A stretch of DNA of 33,842 bases, from the NCBI GenBank assembly GCA_023301465.1, contig JALZUQ010000016.1, positions 1 through 33,842 on the forward strand. The letters are read 5' to 3'. This document shows, piece by piece, positions 9,091 to 18,525 of this stretch. Positions within the stretch are counted from its first letter, which is position 1. Each line of letters opens with the position of its first letter. A model generated the notes under the pieces. It saw nothing but the letters and a program-made list of their open reading frames with translations, made no database searches and was not told the DNA's origin. The translations under genes were made by a program, and so were the position numbers. The stretch comes from Oligoflexales bacterium (GTDB taxonomy: Bacteria; Bdellovibrionota_B; Oligoflexia; Oligoflexales; JALZUQ01).

Positions 9091-9213
9091 ATTGATAAAA
9101 TTCCTTTCAATCCAGCTAACAGTGTACAGACTAATGCAAGACATTGCAGTAAAAATCTGCGATAGTATCAGCCTAATCTGTACGTTGATAAGGCATATAA
9201 GAGGTAAAGATAT

Positions 9214-11046
9214 ATGTGTGGAATATTTGGAGTTATTGGGACGCAAAATGCTGCTCAAAGAATCTTTGAAGGGTTGAAGACACTCGAATACCGAGGTTAT
9301 GATTCGGCTGGTATCGCTGTACTTAACAGTGATGGTATTTCTAACGCAAAAGAAGCAGGAAAGTTAGATGCTCTAAAAGGAAGTTTAGTTCATCTACCTG
9401 ATAATGCCTCGACTGGTATTGGTCACACAAGATGGGCAACCCATGGAGCACCTACAAAAACTAACGCACATCCTCATATGCATGAAGATGTTGTCATTGT
9501 CCATAATGGGATCATTGAAAACTACAAAGAACTCAAAGAACAACTCATAAAAGACGGTGTGGACTTTCAATCAGAAACGGATTCTGAAGTTATATTACAC
9601 CTTTTTGAAAAAGACTTAGTATCTACAAACGATGTTACAAAATCTATTTCTAATGTAACCTCAAGGCTTGAAGGTGCATTTGCAATCGGTTTATTATGGA
9701 AAAAAGATCCCGAACATATTTATATGATCAAACAAAACTCTCCCGTCGTGATTGGTTTGAGTGAAAAGTCAAATTATTTTGCTTCTGATGCCCCAGCACT
9801 TGCTACCGATGTCAAAGACGTGATTTTTATGGAGGATGGTTGTTTTGCAAAGCTTTCAAAAGAAAAAGTTGAAGTGTTCAATTTTGACGGCAAGAAAAAA
9901 GAAGTAGAGATTAAACAACTTCAGTACTCTGCTAGTGACATTGGTAAACAAGGTCATAGGCACTATATGCTTAAAGAAATTTATGAGCAGCCTCATATTC
10001 TTACGAATATTGTTGCTCGTTGTGTTGACACACAAAACTATAGTCTAAGGTCTGATCTACTTCTTACTGATGAATTTGATTTTTCAGGTATTAAGAGAAT
10101 TCAATTAGTGGGTTGTGGTACCGCATATTACTCAGGTTGTGTTGCTAAGTACTTTTTAGAATCAATGTTAAGAATTCCTGTGAATGTCGAGCTTGCGAGC
10201 GAATTTAGGTATGCGAATCCAATTGTAGAAAAAGATCATTTAATTATTCCTATTTCTCAATCAGGAGAAACTCTCGATACTCTAACAAGTATTAAGATGT
10301 GCAAAGAGTTCGGTGCAAAGATTCTTGCAGTATGTAATGTACGCTACTCTTCCATTACTCGTGAAGCTGATACGACCTGTTATATTGAGGCTGGACCTGA
10401 GATTGGCGTAGCTTCTACCAAAGCCTTTACTTCAATGGTGCTTAACTTATATATTTTAGGGCTGCATATTGGTAAGCAAAGAGGGACTTTGTCTAAAGAT
10501 GACCTACATGCTGCTATTGATCACCTTGAAAAATTTAAGATAGATCTCTTGCATTCAATACCGGACGAACAGATTATTCAAAAATTATCAGACGCCTTAT
10601 TTGAAAAAGACCACTTTCTTTTTATTGGTCGGGGTGAGCATGCTCCCATAGCGTACGAGGGAGCGTTAAAGCTTAAAGAGATTTCTTATATACACGCCGA
10701 AGGTTATGCTGGAGGTGAACTTAAACATGGACCGATTGCGTTGATCGACCGTAAGATGCCAATATTATGTTTAGCTCCTAAAGATCGTCATCATGAAAAA
10801 ATGCTCAGCAACATTGAAGAAGTAAAAGCTCGTCGAGGTATCATTATTGGTGCTGGAGATAAAGATGACAAGCGACTACATGAATTGTCTGACTATTTCT
10901 TACCATGTGCTCAAAATCCTAGTGCTGCACTGCAAGCGATATTATCTGTTATTCCACTTCAAATCTTATCTTATCAAATTGCCGTTGATCGTGGCACTGA
11001 CGTGGATCAACCAAGAAACTTAGCAAAATCTGTAACCGTAGAGTAA
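9214..11046 (+). CDS. glmS: Glutamine-fructose-6-phosphate aminotransferase (isomerizing)
   Basis: 610 residues, the usual GlmS length. It converts fructose-6-phosphate and glutamine to glucosamine-6-phosphate, the first step towards UDP-GlcNAc for peptidoglycan and lipopolysaccharide. The protein begins MCGIFGVIG, so Cys2 is the catalytic N-terminal nucleophile once Met is removed. GHTRWATHG lies in the glutaminase domain (about 1-215). Two SIS domains follow (SQSGETLDTL near residue 349; EGYAGGELKHGP further on), and the C-terminus is the hallmark KSVTVE. AAGAGG (9199-9204) is the ribosome site. It is the first gene of a run with the helicase gene, 6 bases downstream. No glmS ribozyme-like leader is seen in the short upstream gap. 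Confidence 0.97.
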   Translation: MCGIFGVIGTQNAAQRIFEGLKTLEYRGYDSAGIAVLNSDGISNAKEAGKLDALKGSLVHLPDNASTGIGHTRWATHGAPTKTNAHPHMHEDVVIVHNGIIENYKELKEQLIKDGVDFQSETDSEVILHLFEKDLVSTNDVTKSISNVTSRLEGAFAIGLLWKKDPEHIYMIKQNSPVVIGLSEKSNYFASDAPALATDVKDVIFMEDGCFAKLSKEKVEVFNFDGKKKEVEIKQLQYSASDIGKQGHRHYMLKEIYEQPHILTNIVARCVDTQNYSLRSDLLLTDEFDFSGIKRIQLVGCGTAYYSGCVAKYFLESMLRIPVNVELASEFRYANPIVEKDHLIIPISQSGETLDTLTSIKMCKEFGAKILAVCNVRYSSITREADTTCYIEAGPEIGVASTKAFTSMVLNLYILGLHIGKQRGTLSKDDLHAAIDHLEKFKIDLLHSIPDEQIIQKLSDALFEKDHFLFIGRGEHAPIAYEGALKLKEISYIHAEGYAGGELKHGPIALIDRKMPILCLAPKDRHHEKMLSNIEEVKARRGIIIGAGDKDDKRLHELSDYFLPCAQNPSAALQAILSVIPLQILSYQIAVDRGTDVDQPRNLAKSVTVE

Positions 11047-11052
11047 AAAACC

Positions 11053-13164
11053 ATGGACACTTACCAACAAGAATTAATAAGAGATTTAAACCCAGCTCAA
11101 AAACTGGCTGTAGAGAGTTTAGATGGTCCTCTTGTGATTTTTGCTGGTGCAGGAAGTGGTAAGACGCGTGTGATTACAAGCAGAATTGCTTCGCTGATTC
11201 ATAATGGAGTCGACCCAAGAAAAATTCTTGCCCTAACATTTACAAATCGTGCAGCAACTGAAATGAAACAGCGAGCCATTGCTCTGAACCCTAAAGCTGT
11301 TGGTTCACAAATTTCAACCTTTCATAGTTGTTGTGCACGTTGGTTGCGGGAGTTCGCAGATGAACTCGGTTTTAATTCGAATTTTACGATACTTGATGAC
11401 TCTGATTCAAAATCTGTATTAAAAGGTGTGATTCAAAAGTCGTCTTTAAGTGAGAGTGCTAAAGCCTCTTTGCCAGATTACAAACAAGTTTTATCTAATA
11501 TCAAAGTACAAGGGTTGTTTCCTAAAGATATTCTCAAAAATAAAATGCTAGATGATCTGCCAGAAGGTTTTGATGAAATCTATAAATCTTATCAAGTCCA
11601 GTTAGCAAATTGTAACTCCATGGACTTTGGGGATCTGATGATGAATATGATTTTGCTATTAAGAAACAACGTAAAAGTAAAACAAATTCTGCAAAATCGT
11701 TACGCATATATAATGGTAGATGAGTATCAAGATACCAATAGCGTTCAAATTGAATTAGTGACAGCTCTAGGTCAAGGGACTCGCAATGTTTGTGTTGTCG
11801 GAGATGATGATCAGTCAATTTATAGTTGGCGTGGTGCAAAGGCTAGAAACATTTTGGAATTCGACCGGTGTTTTTCAGAAGCAAAAACTGTAAAACTTGA
11901 ACAAAACTACCGTTGCACGGCTCATATTATTGATGCAGCAAATGCGGTTATTAAAAACAACCAGATTCGTGCGTCTAAAAAGCTGTGGACTGAAAACCCT
12001 CAAGGTGAAAAAATTGAGTTTGTTTATGAGTCTGACAATGAAATGGAAGCTCACCATGTTGTTGAGTCCATCAAATCTGAAAACTATATGCCTGAGCAAA
12101 CAGCAATTTTTTACCGAACTAATAGTCAGTCACGCCTTCTTGAAGAGGCTTTGCTGAGAGAAAATATTAACTACCAAATTTATGGAACCACTCGTTTCTA
12201 TGACAGGGTAGAAGTAAAAGATTTAGTGGCGTACTTGCGGTTGCTTGTGAACCCGCTAGATGATGTTGCTTTTTTAAGGGTTGTGAATAAACCAGCGAGA
12301 AAAATTGGTGGTAAATCTATCCAAACACTACAAAAGTATGCGGAAGAAGCCTCAAAGTCTTTACTACAAATAGCAAATAGCTTGAGCGAGACAGATCCAA
12401 AATTATTTCATAAGTTGATGCCTTTTCTTGCTTGTTTGAATATTGCAAAGAAGAATTTAGAGCGAGAACCTCTAGGAAACGTATTGTCGATTATTTTAGA
12501 TCAAATTAGTTATCTTAAATACGTCGAAAAAAAGTACCCAAATCAATTTCAAGAAAAATGTGAAAACATTCATGAATTGGTGGTTGCACTCAATGAGTTC
12601 TCAACAGCAAACCCTAATGGAAAACTTGAAGACTGGCTTCAAAATATTACTCTAGTCCGTGGTGATAACAATATCTCAGGTTACGTATCTCTCATGACGC
12701 TCCATATGGCCAAAGGTCTTGAGTTTGATAGGGTCTATATTATGGGGTTTGAGGATGGATTAATTCCTCACAAAAACTCTTTAGAGAGTAAGCAACAACT
12801 AGAGGAAGAAAGACGCTTAGTTTATGTGGGGATTACGCGAGCACGCCGAAAACTCACATTGACAGCGGCTTACAGACGATTGGGCTACCAAGGTTACGTT
12901 AATTTACCACCATCGAGGTTTTTGGCTGAGATTCCTAAAGAATGTATCAAAGGCCTTGTGGAAGAAGCCTCCTACGGTAAGCTCGATGAAACTGAAGTGG
13001 TAGATGAAGAAAATGGCATCACTCGACACCAGTCGGTTTACCATCCCACTTATGGATATGGTATGATTGACAATATCGTTGTTGTTCACGGGAAACAAAA
13101 AGCTGTGGTTGAGTTTGATGATTTTGGCAAAAGAACCGTACCCGTGCATCACCTTCGAGTATAA
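11053..13164 (+). CDS. UvrD/PcrA/Rep-family superfamily 1 DNA helicase
   Basis: 703 residues, the size of PcrA/UvrD. These are 3'-5' ATP-driven helicases used in nucleotide excision repair, mismatch repair and clearing of replication blocks. Motifs in order: Q-motif LNPAQ, Walker A GAGSGKT (32-38), motif II DEYQDTN (about 223), motif III GDDDQSIYSWRGAK (about 250), QNYRC, motif V LHMAKGLEFDRVY, motif VI YVGITRAR (about 592). The last ~40 residues (GYGMIDNIVVVHGKQKAVVEF) look like the Tudor-like C-terminal domain of PcrA that contacts RNA polymerase. It starts 6 bases after glmS without a clear Shine-Dalgarno, so translation is probably coupled. I leave the symbol blank because pcrA, uvrD and rep cannot be separated safely by eye; pcrA is the best guess. 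Confidence 0.95.
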   Translation: MDTYQQELIRDLNPAQKLAVESLDGPLVIFAGAGSGKTRVITSRIASLIHNGVDPRKILALTFTNRAATEMKQRAIALNPKAVGSQISTFHSCCARWLREFADELGFNSNFTILDDSDSKSVLKGVIQKSSLSESAKASLPDYKQVLSNIKVQGLFPKDILKNKMLDDLPEGFDEIYKSYQVQLANCNSMDFGDLMMNMILLLRNNVKVKQILQNRYAYIMVDEYQDTNSVQIELVTALGQGTRNVCVVGDDDQSIYSWRGAKARNILEFDRCFSEAKTVKLEQNYRCTAHIIDAANAVIKNNQIRASKKLWTENPQGEKIEFVYESDNEMEAHHVVESIKSENYMPEQTAIFYRTNSQSRLLEEALLRENINYQIYGTTRFYDRVEVKDLVAYLRLLVNPLDDVAFLRVVNKPARKIGGKSIQTLQKYAEEASKSLLQIANSLSETDPKLFHKLMPFLACLNIAKKNLEREPLGNVLSIILDQISYLKYVEKKYPNQFQEKCENIHELVVALNEFSTANPNGKLEDWLQNITLVRGDNNISGYVSLMTLHMAKGLEFDRVYIMGFEDGLIPHKNSLESKQQLEEERRLVYVGITRARRKLTLTAAYRRLGYQGYVNLPPSRFLAEIPKECIKGLVEEASYGKLDETEVVDEENGITRHQSVYHPTYGYGMIDNIVVVHGKQKAVVEFDDFGKRTVPVHHLRV

Positions 13165-13187
13165 GTAAATCACCCAGTAGGTGAATT

Positions 13188-13478
13188 GTGGTACTCAGTC
13201 GTAAAATTTTTGAAAAACTCGGGTTAGCGTTGATCCTTATGGGAACCGTAATTGTTTGTCTTGGTATTGTTCAAGGTAAATACGGTGCTAAAAAACACGT
13301 CGAACTACAAAAAAGCCATAAGATTTTAGACGCTCGAGTAAAACAATTACAAGAAAGAAAAGATTTTCTTAGCTTAGAGATTACAAGAATTAAAAATTCT
13401 GAGAATTACGCTACAAAAGTTTATAAAGAAAAATATAAGGCTAAGGAGCCGGGCGAAGTATTAGAAATTCATGATTAG
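13188..13478 (+). CDS. ftsB: FtsB/DivIC-like septum formation initiator
   Basis: 96 residues: a short cytoplasmic N-terminus, one membrane helix (about 12-28, LALILMGTVIVCLGIV), then a coiled coil (about 35-70, with ILDARVKQLQERKDFLSLEI) and a short tail. This is the layout of FtsB/DivIC, a bitopic division protein that joins FtsL and FtsQ to activate septal peptidoglycan synthesis. The GTG start (13188) has AGGTGA just 3 bases upstream, closer than usual; the next in-frame start lies inside the membrane helix. It sits 23 bases after the helicase gene and 18 bases before the TPR lipoprotein gene. The symbol is by family resemblance; FtsL is less likely because of the short compact tail. Confidence 0.75.
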   Translation: MVLSRKIFEKLGLALILMGTVIVCLGIVQGKYGAKKHVELQKSHKILDARVKQLQERKDFLSLEITRIKNSENYATKVYKEKYKAKEPGEVLEIHD

Positions 13479-13496
13479 TCATTTTGGAGGTGTCTT

Positions 13497-14696
13497 TTGA
13501 AGTTGATAGGGTTGTTTGTTTTGAGTTTACTCGTTAGTTGTGGAGCTAATTCAAATTTCAATGGTTTTTTTGTAACTGAGGTCGAAGAGATGAGTTACGA
13601 GTCATTACTAGAAGCTGCACAAGCTGAGTATGATCTAGGTAACTATGAAGAAGCTGTAAATCTTAGTTTAGAGGCAGAAAAACAAAACCCAGATGATCCT
13701 GAAGCGGTTATTCTTGGAGCATTTGCTGCTTTGGGAAATGCTAACTTAGATCCTGTAAACATTGGAAAAAGTTTGTTGCAGTTTCAAGTTGATCAAGAAA
13801 AATCTGGTGTTGAAAAAGAAACAGAAGATTTTTTAACTGATCTTCAAGGTCTTCTCGGTATAACTGAAGCGGATTTAGCTCAAATGGGTACTCGAAATAC
13901 TGCGGTATTTGATGGGGTCGAATATACTTATTATGCTCCAAAATCTTCAGAGGATGCTCGCAGCTCTCTTGATCGTTTATCCAGAATAAAGCAGGTTCTT
14001 GATAAAATGTGTGTTTACGTGCCTGCTTCATCAAAAATCCCTACAGATACTAGGCATCAATGTGATATCAAAAATGTGAGTAATAATAGACAAACTTCGA
14101 TTCAGTTTTTATGGGCTTTAGCACATTTAGGAGAGACTTTATATTTTAACTCTATTTTGTTATTTGCACCTGATGGTCAAGAGACACCTAGTTTACAAGC
14201 ATACGGTGAAGCTATTGCAAATAAACAATATGATACAAATGGTTCTACTCCATCAACAGATGATGATATTGTGAATTTTGTAAGTGCGATAGGGAGTCTA
14301 GCTAATCTCGTGGATTCAGTTTTTAGTACTACAAATGGCACTCCAATGATTACTTCACTTTTAAATAATTTAGATACAGCTCAGTTAGCAATTTCTGAAA
14401 TTCCTAGTGTTCCAGAAGAATTTCGCAATGCTATTAGCCAATCATCTGAGAAAATCAATAGTATTCGAGATGTTCTTCAACAGTCAGGTTCTGCTGGAGA
14501 TGCAGCTGCTAGAGCAGACTTATTAAAGAGTACTGGAGATAAACTACTAGATAAACTATCGGATAGTGAAGTAAAAGATAATCTCACACCTGCTCAAATT
14601 GATGAGGCTTGTTCTGAAATTAAAAAATTATTGGGCTTAAATCCTACGGATAAAATTCCATCAGAGATATCGAATAATGCAAGTCAATGTGACTAA
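13497..14696 (+). CDS. TPR-containing lipoprotein
   Basis: 399 residues from a TTG start strongly supported by GGAGGT (13486-13491) 5 bases upstream. The signal peptide ends LLVSC (Cys15), a lipobox. Residues about 33-75 form one or two TPR-like helix pairs (YESLLEAAQAEYDLGNYEEA, then LSLEAEKQNPDDPEAVILGAF). The remainder is mostly helical, rich in Ser, Asp and Asn, with Cys pairs near residues 171 and 188, and gives no family I recognise. TPR lipoproteins often scaffold envelope assembly or division. Being last in the run with ftsB is compatible with that, but it is inference. A strong terminator follows directly. Confidence 0.75.
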   Translation: MKLIGLFVLSLLVSCGANSNFNGFFVTEVEEMSYESLLEAAQAEYDLGNYEEAVNLSLEAEKQNPDDPEAVILGAFAALGNANLDPVNIGKSLLQFQVDQEKSGVEKETEDFLTDLQGLLGITEADLAQMGTRNTAVFDGVEYTYYAPKSSEDARSSLDRLSRIKQVLDKMCVYVPASSKIPTDTRHQCDIKNVSNNRQTSIQFLWALAHLGETLYFNSILLFAPDGQETPSLQAYGEAIANKQYDTNGSTPSTDDDIVNFVSAIGSLANLVDSVFSTTNGTPMITSLLNNLDTAQLAISEIPSVPEEFRNAISQSSEKINSIRDVLQQSGSAGDAAARADLLKSTGDKLLDKLSDSEVKDNLTPAQIDEACSEIKKLLGLNPTDKIPSEISNNASQCD

Positions 14697-14711
14697 GATT
14701 TGAATAACTCA

Positions 14712-14748
14712 AAAAAAATCCCGTGAAAAGAGTTCACGGGATTTTTTT
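14712..14748. terminator. Strong bidirectional intrinsic terminator
   Basis: Perfect 9-bp stem TCCCGTGAA (14719-14727) / TTCACGGGA (14733-14741) with a 5-base loop, flanked by an A-tract on one side and seven T on the other. It can serve both the plus-strand lipoprotein gene and the convergent dnaK gene. Confidence 0.95.
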
Positions 14749-14762
14749 GTTAATGCAATTTA

Positions 14763-16661
14763 CTAAGCAGATGGTTGATCATCATCAAACTCAGCATCAA
14801 CAACATCGTCGTCGTTCTTCGCTGTGTTTTCAGCCGGGTTTGCATCAGCTCCACCGTTTGCTTGAGCGGTCTTATAGACCTCTTCAGCCATTTTGTGAGA
14901 TTGTTTTTCAAGTTCTTCACGAATGGTTTTGAGTTCTTCTGTATCCGCTGTTTCGATCTTTTCTTTTGCTTCTTTGATTTTTGCTTCAAGTGGAGTTTTG
15001 ATATCATCGCTGATTTTATCGCCGCTCTCTTTGAGGGTTTTTTCAATGGTAAAGATCATACTATCTAACTGATTTTTTGCTTCAACTTTGTCTTTTCTAG
15101 CTTTGTCTTCATCAGCATGTAATTCAGCATCTTTGACCATCTTTTCGATTTCTTCGTCAGACAGTCTTGTTGGTGCTTCTACCGTGATTTTTTGCTCTTT
15201 GCCTGTGCCAACATCTTTTGCAGATACGCTTACAATACCGTTTGCATCAATATCAAATTTTACTTCAATCTGAGGTACGCCTCTTGGTGCAGAAGGAATA
15301 TCTACAAGGTTAAACTTCGCAAGTTCTCTGTTGCCAGATGCCATGTCACGCTCACCTTGAAGAACTCTAATCTCAACAGAAGTTTGGTTGTCTGCTGCTG
15401 TTGAGAAAGTTTGTTTTTTCTCGGTTGGGATCGTTGTATTTCTTTCAATGATTTTGGTCATCACGCCACCAAGTGTTTCGATACCTAGTGAAAGCGGAGT
15501 AACATCTAAAAGTAGAACGTCTTTGACGTCTCCTGCAAGAACACCACCTTGAATCGCCGCACCAATTGCAACAACTTCATCTGGGTTTACGGTTCTGTTT
15601 GGTTCTTTGCTAAAAAACTCAGAAACTTTTGTTTGTACTAATGGAATTCTAGTTGAGCCACCTACTAAGATGACTTCTTTGATATCTGAAGTTGCAACAC
15701 CTGCATCCTTCATGACTCTTTTGCATGGTTCAATGGTTCTTCTGACAATGTCAGAAATCATTTGTTCGAATTTTGCACGTGGAAGTGAAGTTACTAAATG
15801 TTTTCCACCTGTTTGATCTGCACTAAGGAACGGAAGGTTGATTTCTGTAGATTGAGCAGTTGAAAGCTCGATTTTAGCTTTTTCAGCAGCTTCCTTGAGA
15901 CGTTGCATTGCCATCGGGTCACCCTTGCAGTCAATGCCAGTGTCATCTTTGAAGGTTTTGAGTAAGAAATCAATCAAAACTTCATCAACGTTGTCACCAC
16001 CCAAGTGGTTATCTCCGCCAGTTGCTAAAACTTGCACGACGTCTTCACCAACTTCGAGAACAGAAACATCAAATGTACCGCCACCAAAATCATAAACAAC
16101 AATTTTTTCGTCTGCTTTTTTATCGAGTCCGTAAGCAAGTGCAGCAGCAGTTGGCTCATTGACGATACGCTTAACATCTAATCCAGCAATTTTGCCTGCG
16201 TCGGCAGTTGCTTGACGTTGGCTATCGTTAAAGTATGCAGGAACTGTGATCACTGCTTCAGTAACGGAATGCCCTAAATAATCTTCAGCTGCTTTTTTGA
16301 GTTTCCCCAAAACTTTTGCAGCGATTTCTTGTGGTGAATATTGTTGACCTAAAACATCAAAGCTAACGACTCCGCCGTTTCCTTTAACAACCTTGTAAGG
16401 CATCTTAGAAGCTTCTTCAGATCTCTCATCAAACATACAGCCCATGAATCTTTTGGCTGAGTAGATTGTGTTTTCTGGGTTTGTGACAGCTTGGCGTCTT
16501 GCTGGGTTACCTACAAGTACCTCTCCGTCCTTTTTAATACCAACAACAGAAGGCGTAGTTCTGTGTCCTTCTTCGTTACTGATGATAACGGCTTTGCCGT
16601 TTTCCATGACGGATACAACTGAGTTTGTTGTTCCAAGGTCAATTCCTATAATTTTGCCCAT
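14763..16661 (-). CDS. dnaK: Chaperone DnaK (Hsp70)
   Basis: 632 residues from ATG 16661, with AGGAG 6 bases upstream; an ATG about 10 codons earlier lacks a ribosome site and adds non-family residues. DnaK is an ATP-dependent chaperone for nascent and stress-unfolded proteins in the cytoplasm. Visible are the N-terminal phosphate loop ([13 protein letters not shown]), [11 protein letters not shown], the second phosphate loop [21 protein letters not shown], the linker [11 protein letters not shown], the substrate-binding beta domain, a helical lid, and the acidic C-terminal tail with VVDAEFDD that binds J-proteins. No dnaJ or grpE lies beside it here. Its own sigma-70-like promoter is present; I see neither a CIRCE element nor an obvious heat-shock sigma-32 box. 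Confidence 0.97.
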   Translation of the reverse strand: MGKIIGIDLGTTNSVVSVMENGKAVIISNEEGHRTTPSVVGIKKDGEVLVGNPARRQAVTNPENTIYSAKRFMGCMFDERSEEASKMPYKVVKGNGGVVSFDVLGQQYSPQEIAAKVLGKLKKAAEDYLGHSVTEAVITVPAYFNDSQRQATADAGKIAGLDVKRIVNEPTAAALAYGLDKKADEKIVVYDFGGGTFDVSVLEVGEDVVQVLATGGDNHLGGDNVDEVLIDFLLKTFKDDTGIDCKGDPMAMQRLKEAAEKAKIELSTAQSTEINLPFLSADQTGGKHLVTSLPRAKFEQMISDIVRRTIEPCKRVMKDAGVATSDIKEVILVGGSTRIPLVQTKVSEFFSKEPNRTVNPDEVVAIGAAIQGGVLAGDVKDVLLLDVTPLSLGIETLGGVMTKIIERNTTIPTEKKQTFSTAADNQTSVEIRVLQGERDMASGNRELAKFNLVDIPSAPRGVPQIEVKFDIDANGIVSVSAKDVGTGKEQKITVEAPTRLSDEEIEKMVKDAELHADEDKARKDKVEAKNQLDSMIFTIEKTLKESGDKISDDIKTPLEAKIKEAKEKIETADTEELKTIREELEKQSHKMAEEVYKTAQANGGADANPAENTAKNDDDVVDAEFDDDQPSA

Positions 16662-16706
16662 TTTTTCTCCTGATATCTCGTTGACCATCATAACTTAAGG
16701 CTATCC

Positions 16707-16734
16707 ATTATATTGTCAAGGGTAGATCTTTCAA
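16707..16734 (-). promoter_or_regulatory. Sigma-70-type promoter of dnaK
   Basis: On the minus strand, TTGAAA (16729-16734), a 16-base spacer and a perfect TATAAT (16707-16712), ending 46 bases before the dnaK start codon. A TTGACA (16714-16719) lies inside the spacer but has no well-spaced -10. Confidence 0.7.
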
Positions 16735-16751
16735 TATTTAAGCCTCTGAAA

Positions 16752-17906
16752 TCATTGCCTAATAAGCGTTCTAGAAGGTGCTGTTTCTAGGCGGTAACAA
16801 AAATAACCAAGAACCGAGATGGACAAGAAGGGTAAAAGTGCCTCTAAAGTGGGGGAGTGAATATTGATCTGAAAGTGCCTAAAGCTATAAAAGGCCCATT
16901 CATCTAAAAGTATAAAGTAGTTTTCAAGATGCTTTACGATATAGGTGCTGGTTTCAATACTGAGGTTAAAAATATTCATCATTATAAATGTGAGAATAAG
17001 ACCTGAGAATAATAAGATGAATGAGGGAAGAAAAGCCATATTGATAAACGGACTTAACAAATTAAAACTCATAAAGAAACTTGCCCCAATCAATGTAAAG
17101 CATGAGTGCATATAAATGTTCTTTAAAAAACTGTTGCCGTTTTTTTTATGAAAATAAATAACGATAATGTAACAAGACCAACTAAGAATATTTCCAGTTG
17201 ATAATAGTTCATTCCCTAATGCTACTGCTGTAAAAATAAAAACACTGACAAGAAGGTCTAAAAACTTTACTCGAAAACCAATTGCTTTAAAAATCTCAAT
17301 AAGAACTAATAACGAACAAGCTCGAAAGCTTGCTGGGCTGAGATTGGTAAGTCTATAATAGTAGATACAAATAAGGATAAGTAAAAAAGATTTAATGATA
17401 TAAAGTATATTAGGGGGTATTTTTCTATTTATAAAAAGTGAGAAGAACCCAAATAAAACTTGTAGTATTACCTTAAATGTAAAGTACATTACCCCAAAAT
17501 GTAGTCCACTTATTGCCAAGATATGTGACATTCCAATCTTTTGAAGGCTTCTTTTTAGATCGCTGGGAAGTCTATTTTGATCTCCAAAAATTAATGTACA
17601 ACCATAAACATTCCAATACTCTTTTTGAGCAATATTTTCTGGGCAGTGATGTGTTCGTTGTTTCTTTGAAACTCCAAATTGCAGAGGTGACAGCATTTTG
17701 TGTTGCGTGCTTACTGGTGGGTTGAATAAAGCGGCATAGATTAAATACAAAAAAATAATACAATAGACCGGGTTTGTATGGTCTTTTGGTTTGAAGGTGA
17801 TGCAAACTAACCATAATAAAACACAAAAAATAATAGCTAGTCCATAGGGTAGTCTTACGAAGCAGATATGTGTAAATATAAAGATAAATGCAATTCTTGG
17901 TAACAT
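16752..17906 (-). CDS. ComEC/Rec2-family membrane protein, core domain only
   Basis: 384 residues with many membrane helices. The family signature GMSHILAISGLHFGVM lies near residues 125-140, preceded by LIFGDQNRLPSDLK, which matches the start of the Competence domain. ComEC forms the inner-membrane channel for single-stranded DNA in transformation. Family members usually have 650-800 residues, with an N-terminal OB-like domain and a C-terminal metallo-beta-lactamase domain. This protein has a shortened N-terminal part and ends after the membrane core, with no HxHxDH motif. No Shine-Dalgarno is evident at ATG 17906. It may be a minimal ComEC, or a relic. The stop lies 18 bases upstream of the dnaK -35 box. 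Confidence 0.8.
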   Translation of the reverse strand: MLPRIAFIFIFTHICFVRLPYGLAIIFCVLLWLVCITFKPKDHTNPVYCIIFLYLIYAALFNPPVSTQHKMLSPLQFGVSKKQRTHHCPENIAQKEYWNVYGCTLIFGDQNRLPSDLKRSLQKIGMSHILAISGLHFGVMYFTFKVILQVLFGFFSLFINRKIPPNILYIIKSFLLILICIYYYRLTNLSPASFRACSLLVLIEIFKAIGFRVKFLDLLVSVFIFTAVALGNELLSTGNILSWSCYIIVIYFHKKNGNSFLKNIYMHSCFTLIGASFFMSFNLLSPFINMAFLPSFILLFSGLILTFIMMNIFNLSIETSTYIVKHLENYFILLDEWAFYSFRHFQINIHSPTLEALLPFLSISVLGYFCYRLETAPSRTLIRQ

Positions 17907-17986
17907 AGGTGGTTTTTATGGTATCAACCAGAAGACATGAAATGAAAAAATTTGTATTCTATAAAAGTAATCGCAAGGAGTCGTAA

Positions 17987-18454
17987 ATGAAAAGAATTGG
18001 TTTATATGCCGGTAGTTTTGACCCTCCAACAAAAGGCCATGTAGAGATAATTGCGTCAGCTTCAAAGCTTTTAGATGAAGTCATTGTAGGAATTGGAGTA
18101 AACCCAGAAAAAAAATACCAATTTAGTTTAAAAGATCGAATATCTATGTTGAGCTCTAGTGTGGAGTCATTCGGTAATGCCAAAGTACGAGAGATTAAAG
18201 GTCTTACCGTAAACTGTGCAAAAGAGTGGGGAGTATCATTTTTGGTAAGAGGGATGAGGAACACTAAAGACGCTGAGCGTGAAATTGAGCTTGCTATTGC
18301 CAATGCCGCATTACATCAAAAAATTCAAACTATTATTATTCCTGCAAATATGAAAACGGCCAGTATTAGCTCTTCGTTAGTTCGTGAAGTTTTAAATCAC
18401 GGTGGCGATGCGTCGGAGTTTGTTCCGCCATCTGTTATTCCTTATATTCAATAA
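17987..18454 (+). CDS. coaD: Phosphopantetheine adenylyltransferase
   Basis: 155 residues, typical for CoaD (about 160). It transfers AMP from ATP to 4'-phosphopantetheine, giving dephospho-CoA, the fourth step of CoA synthesis. The nucleotidyltransferase motif GSFDPPTKGHVEI (residues 9-21, with the TxGH site), VGIGVNPEKKY, the LVRGMRNTKDAERE segment and C-terminal ISSSLVREV are all as expected. AAGGAG lies 6 bases before the ATG. It diverges from the ComEC-like gene across 80 bases and ends at a strong terminator. Together with the CoaX domain encoded at 20323-21735 it gives two CoA-pathway enzymes in 4 kb. Confidence 0.96.
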   Translation: MKRIGLYAGSFDPPTKGHVEIIASASKLLDEVIVGIGVNPEKKYQFSLKDRISMLSSSVESFGNAKVREIKGLTVNCAKEWGVSFLVRGMRNTKDAEREIELAIANAALHQKIQTIIIPANMKTASISSSLVREVLNHGGDASEFVPPSVIPYIQ

Positions 18455-18470
18455 GCTCTGCTTAAAAAAC

Positions 18471-18505
18471 AAAAAAAAGCCACATCATAAGATGTGGCTT
18501 TTTTT
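18471..18505. terminator. Bidirectional intrinsic terminator
   Basis: Stem GCCACATC (18479-18486) / GATGTGGC (18491-18498), loop ATAA, with eight A before and seven T after. It lies between the convergent coaD and outer-membrane protein genes and can stop both. Confidence 0.95.
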
Positions 18506-18525
18506 ATTTTATGTGCTTGGAGTAA

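Noticed and set aside
8338-9258. Longer start for the HEAT-repeat gene at 9258
   Set aside because: It would overlap the glmS start on the other strand, and the added head resembles translated intergenic DNA. ATG 9090 has a ribosome site.
14763-16691. Longer dnaK start at 16691
   Set aside because: The extra residues are absent from the DnaK family, and AGGAG is correctly spaced for the ATG at 16661.
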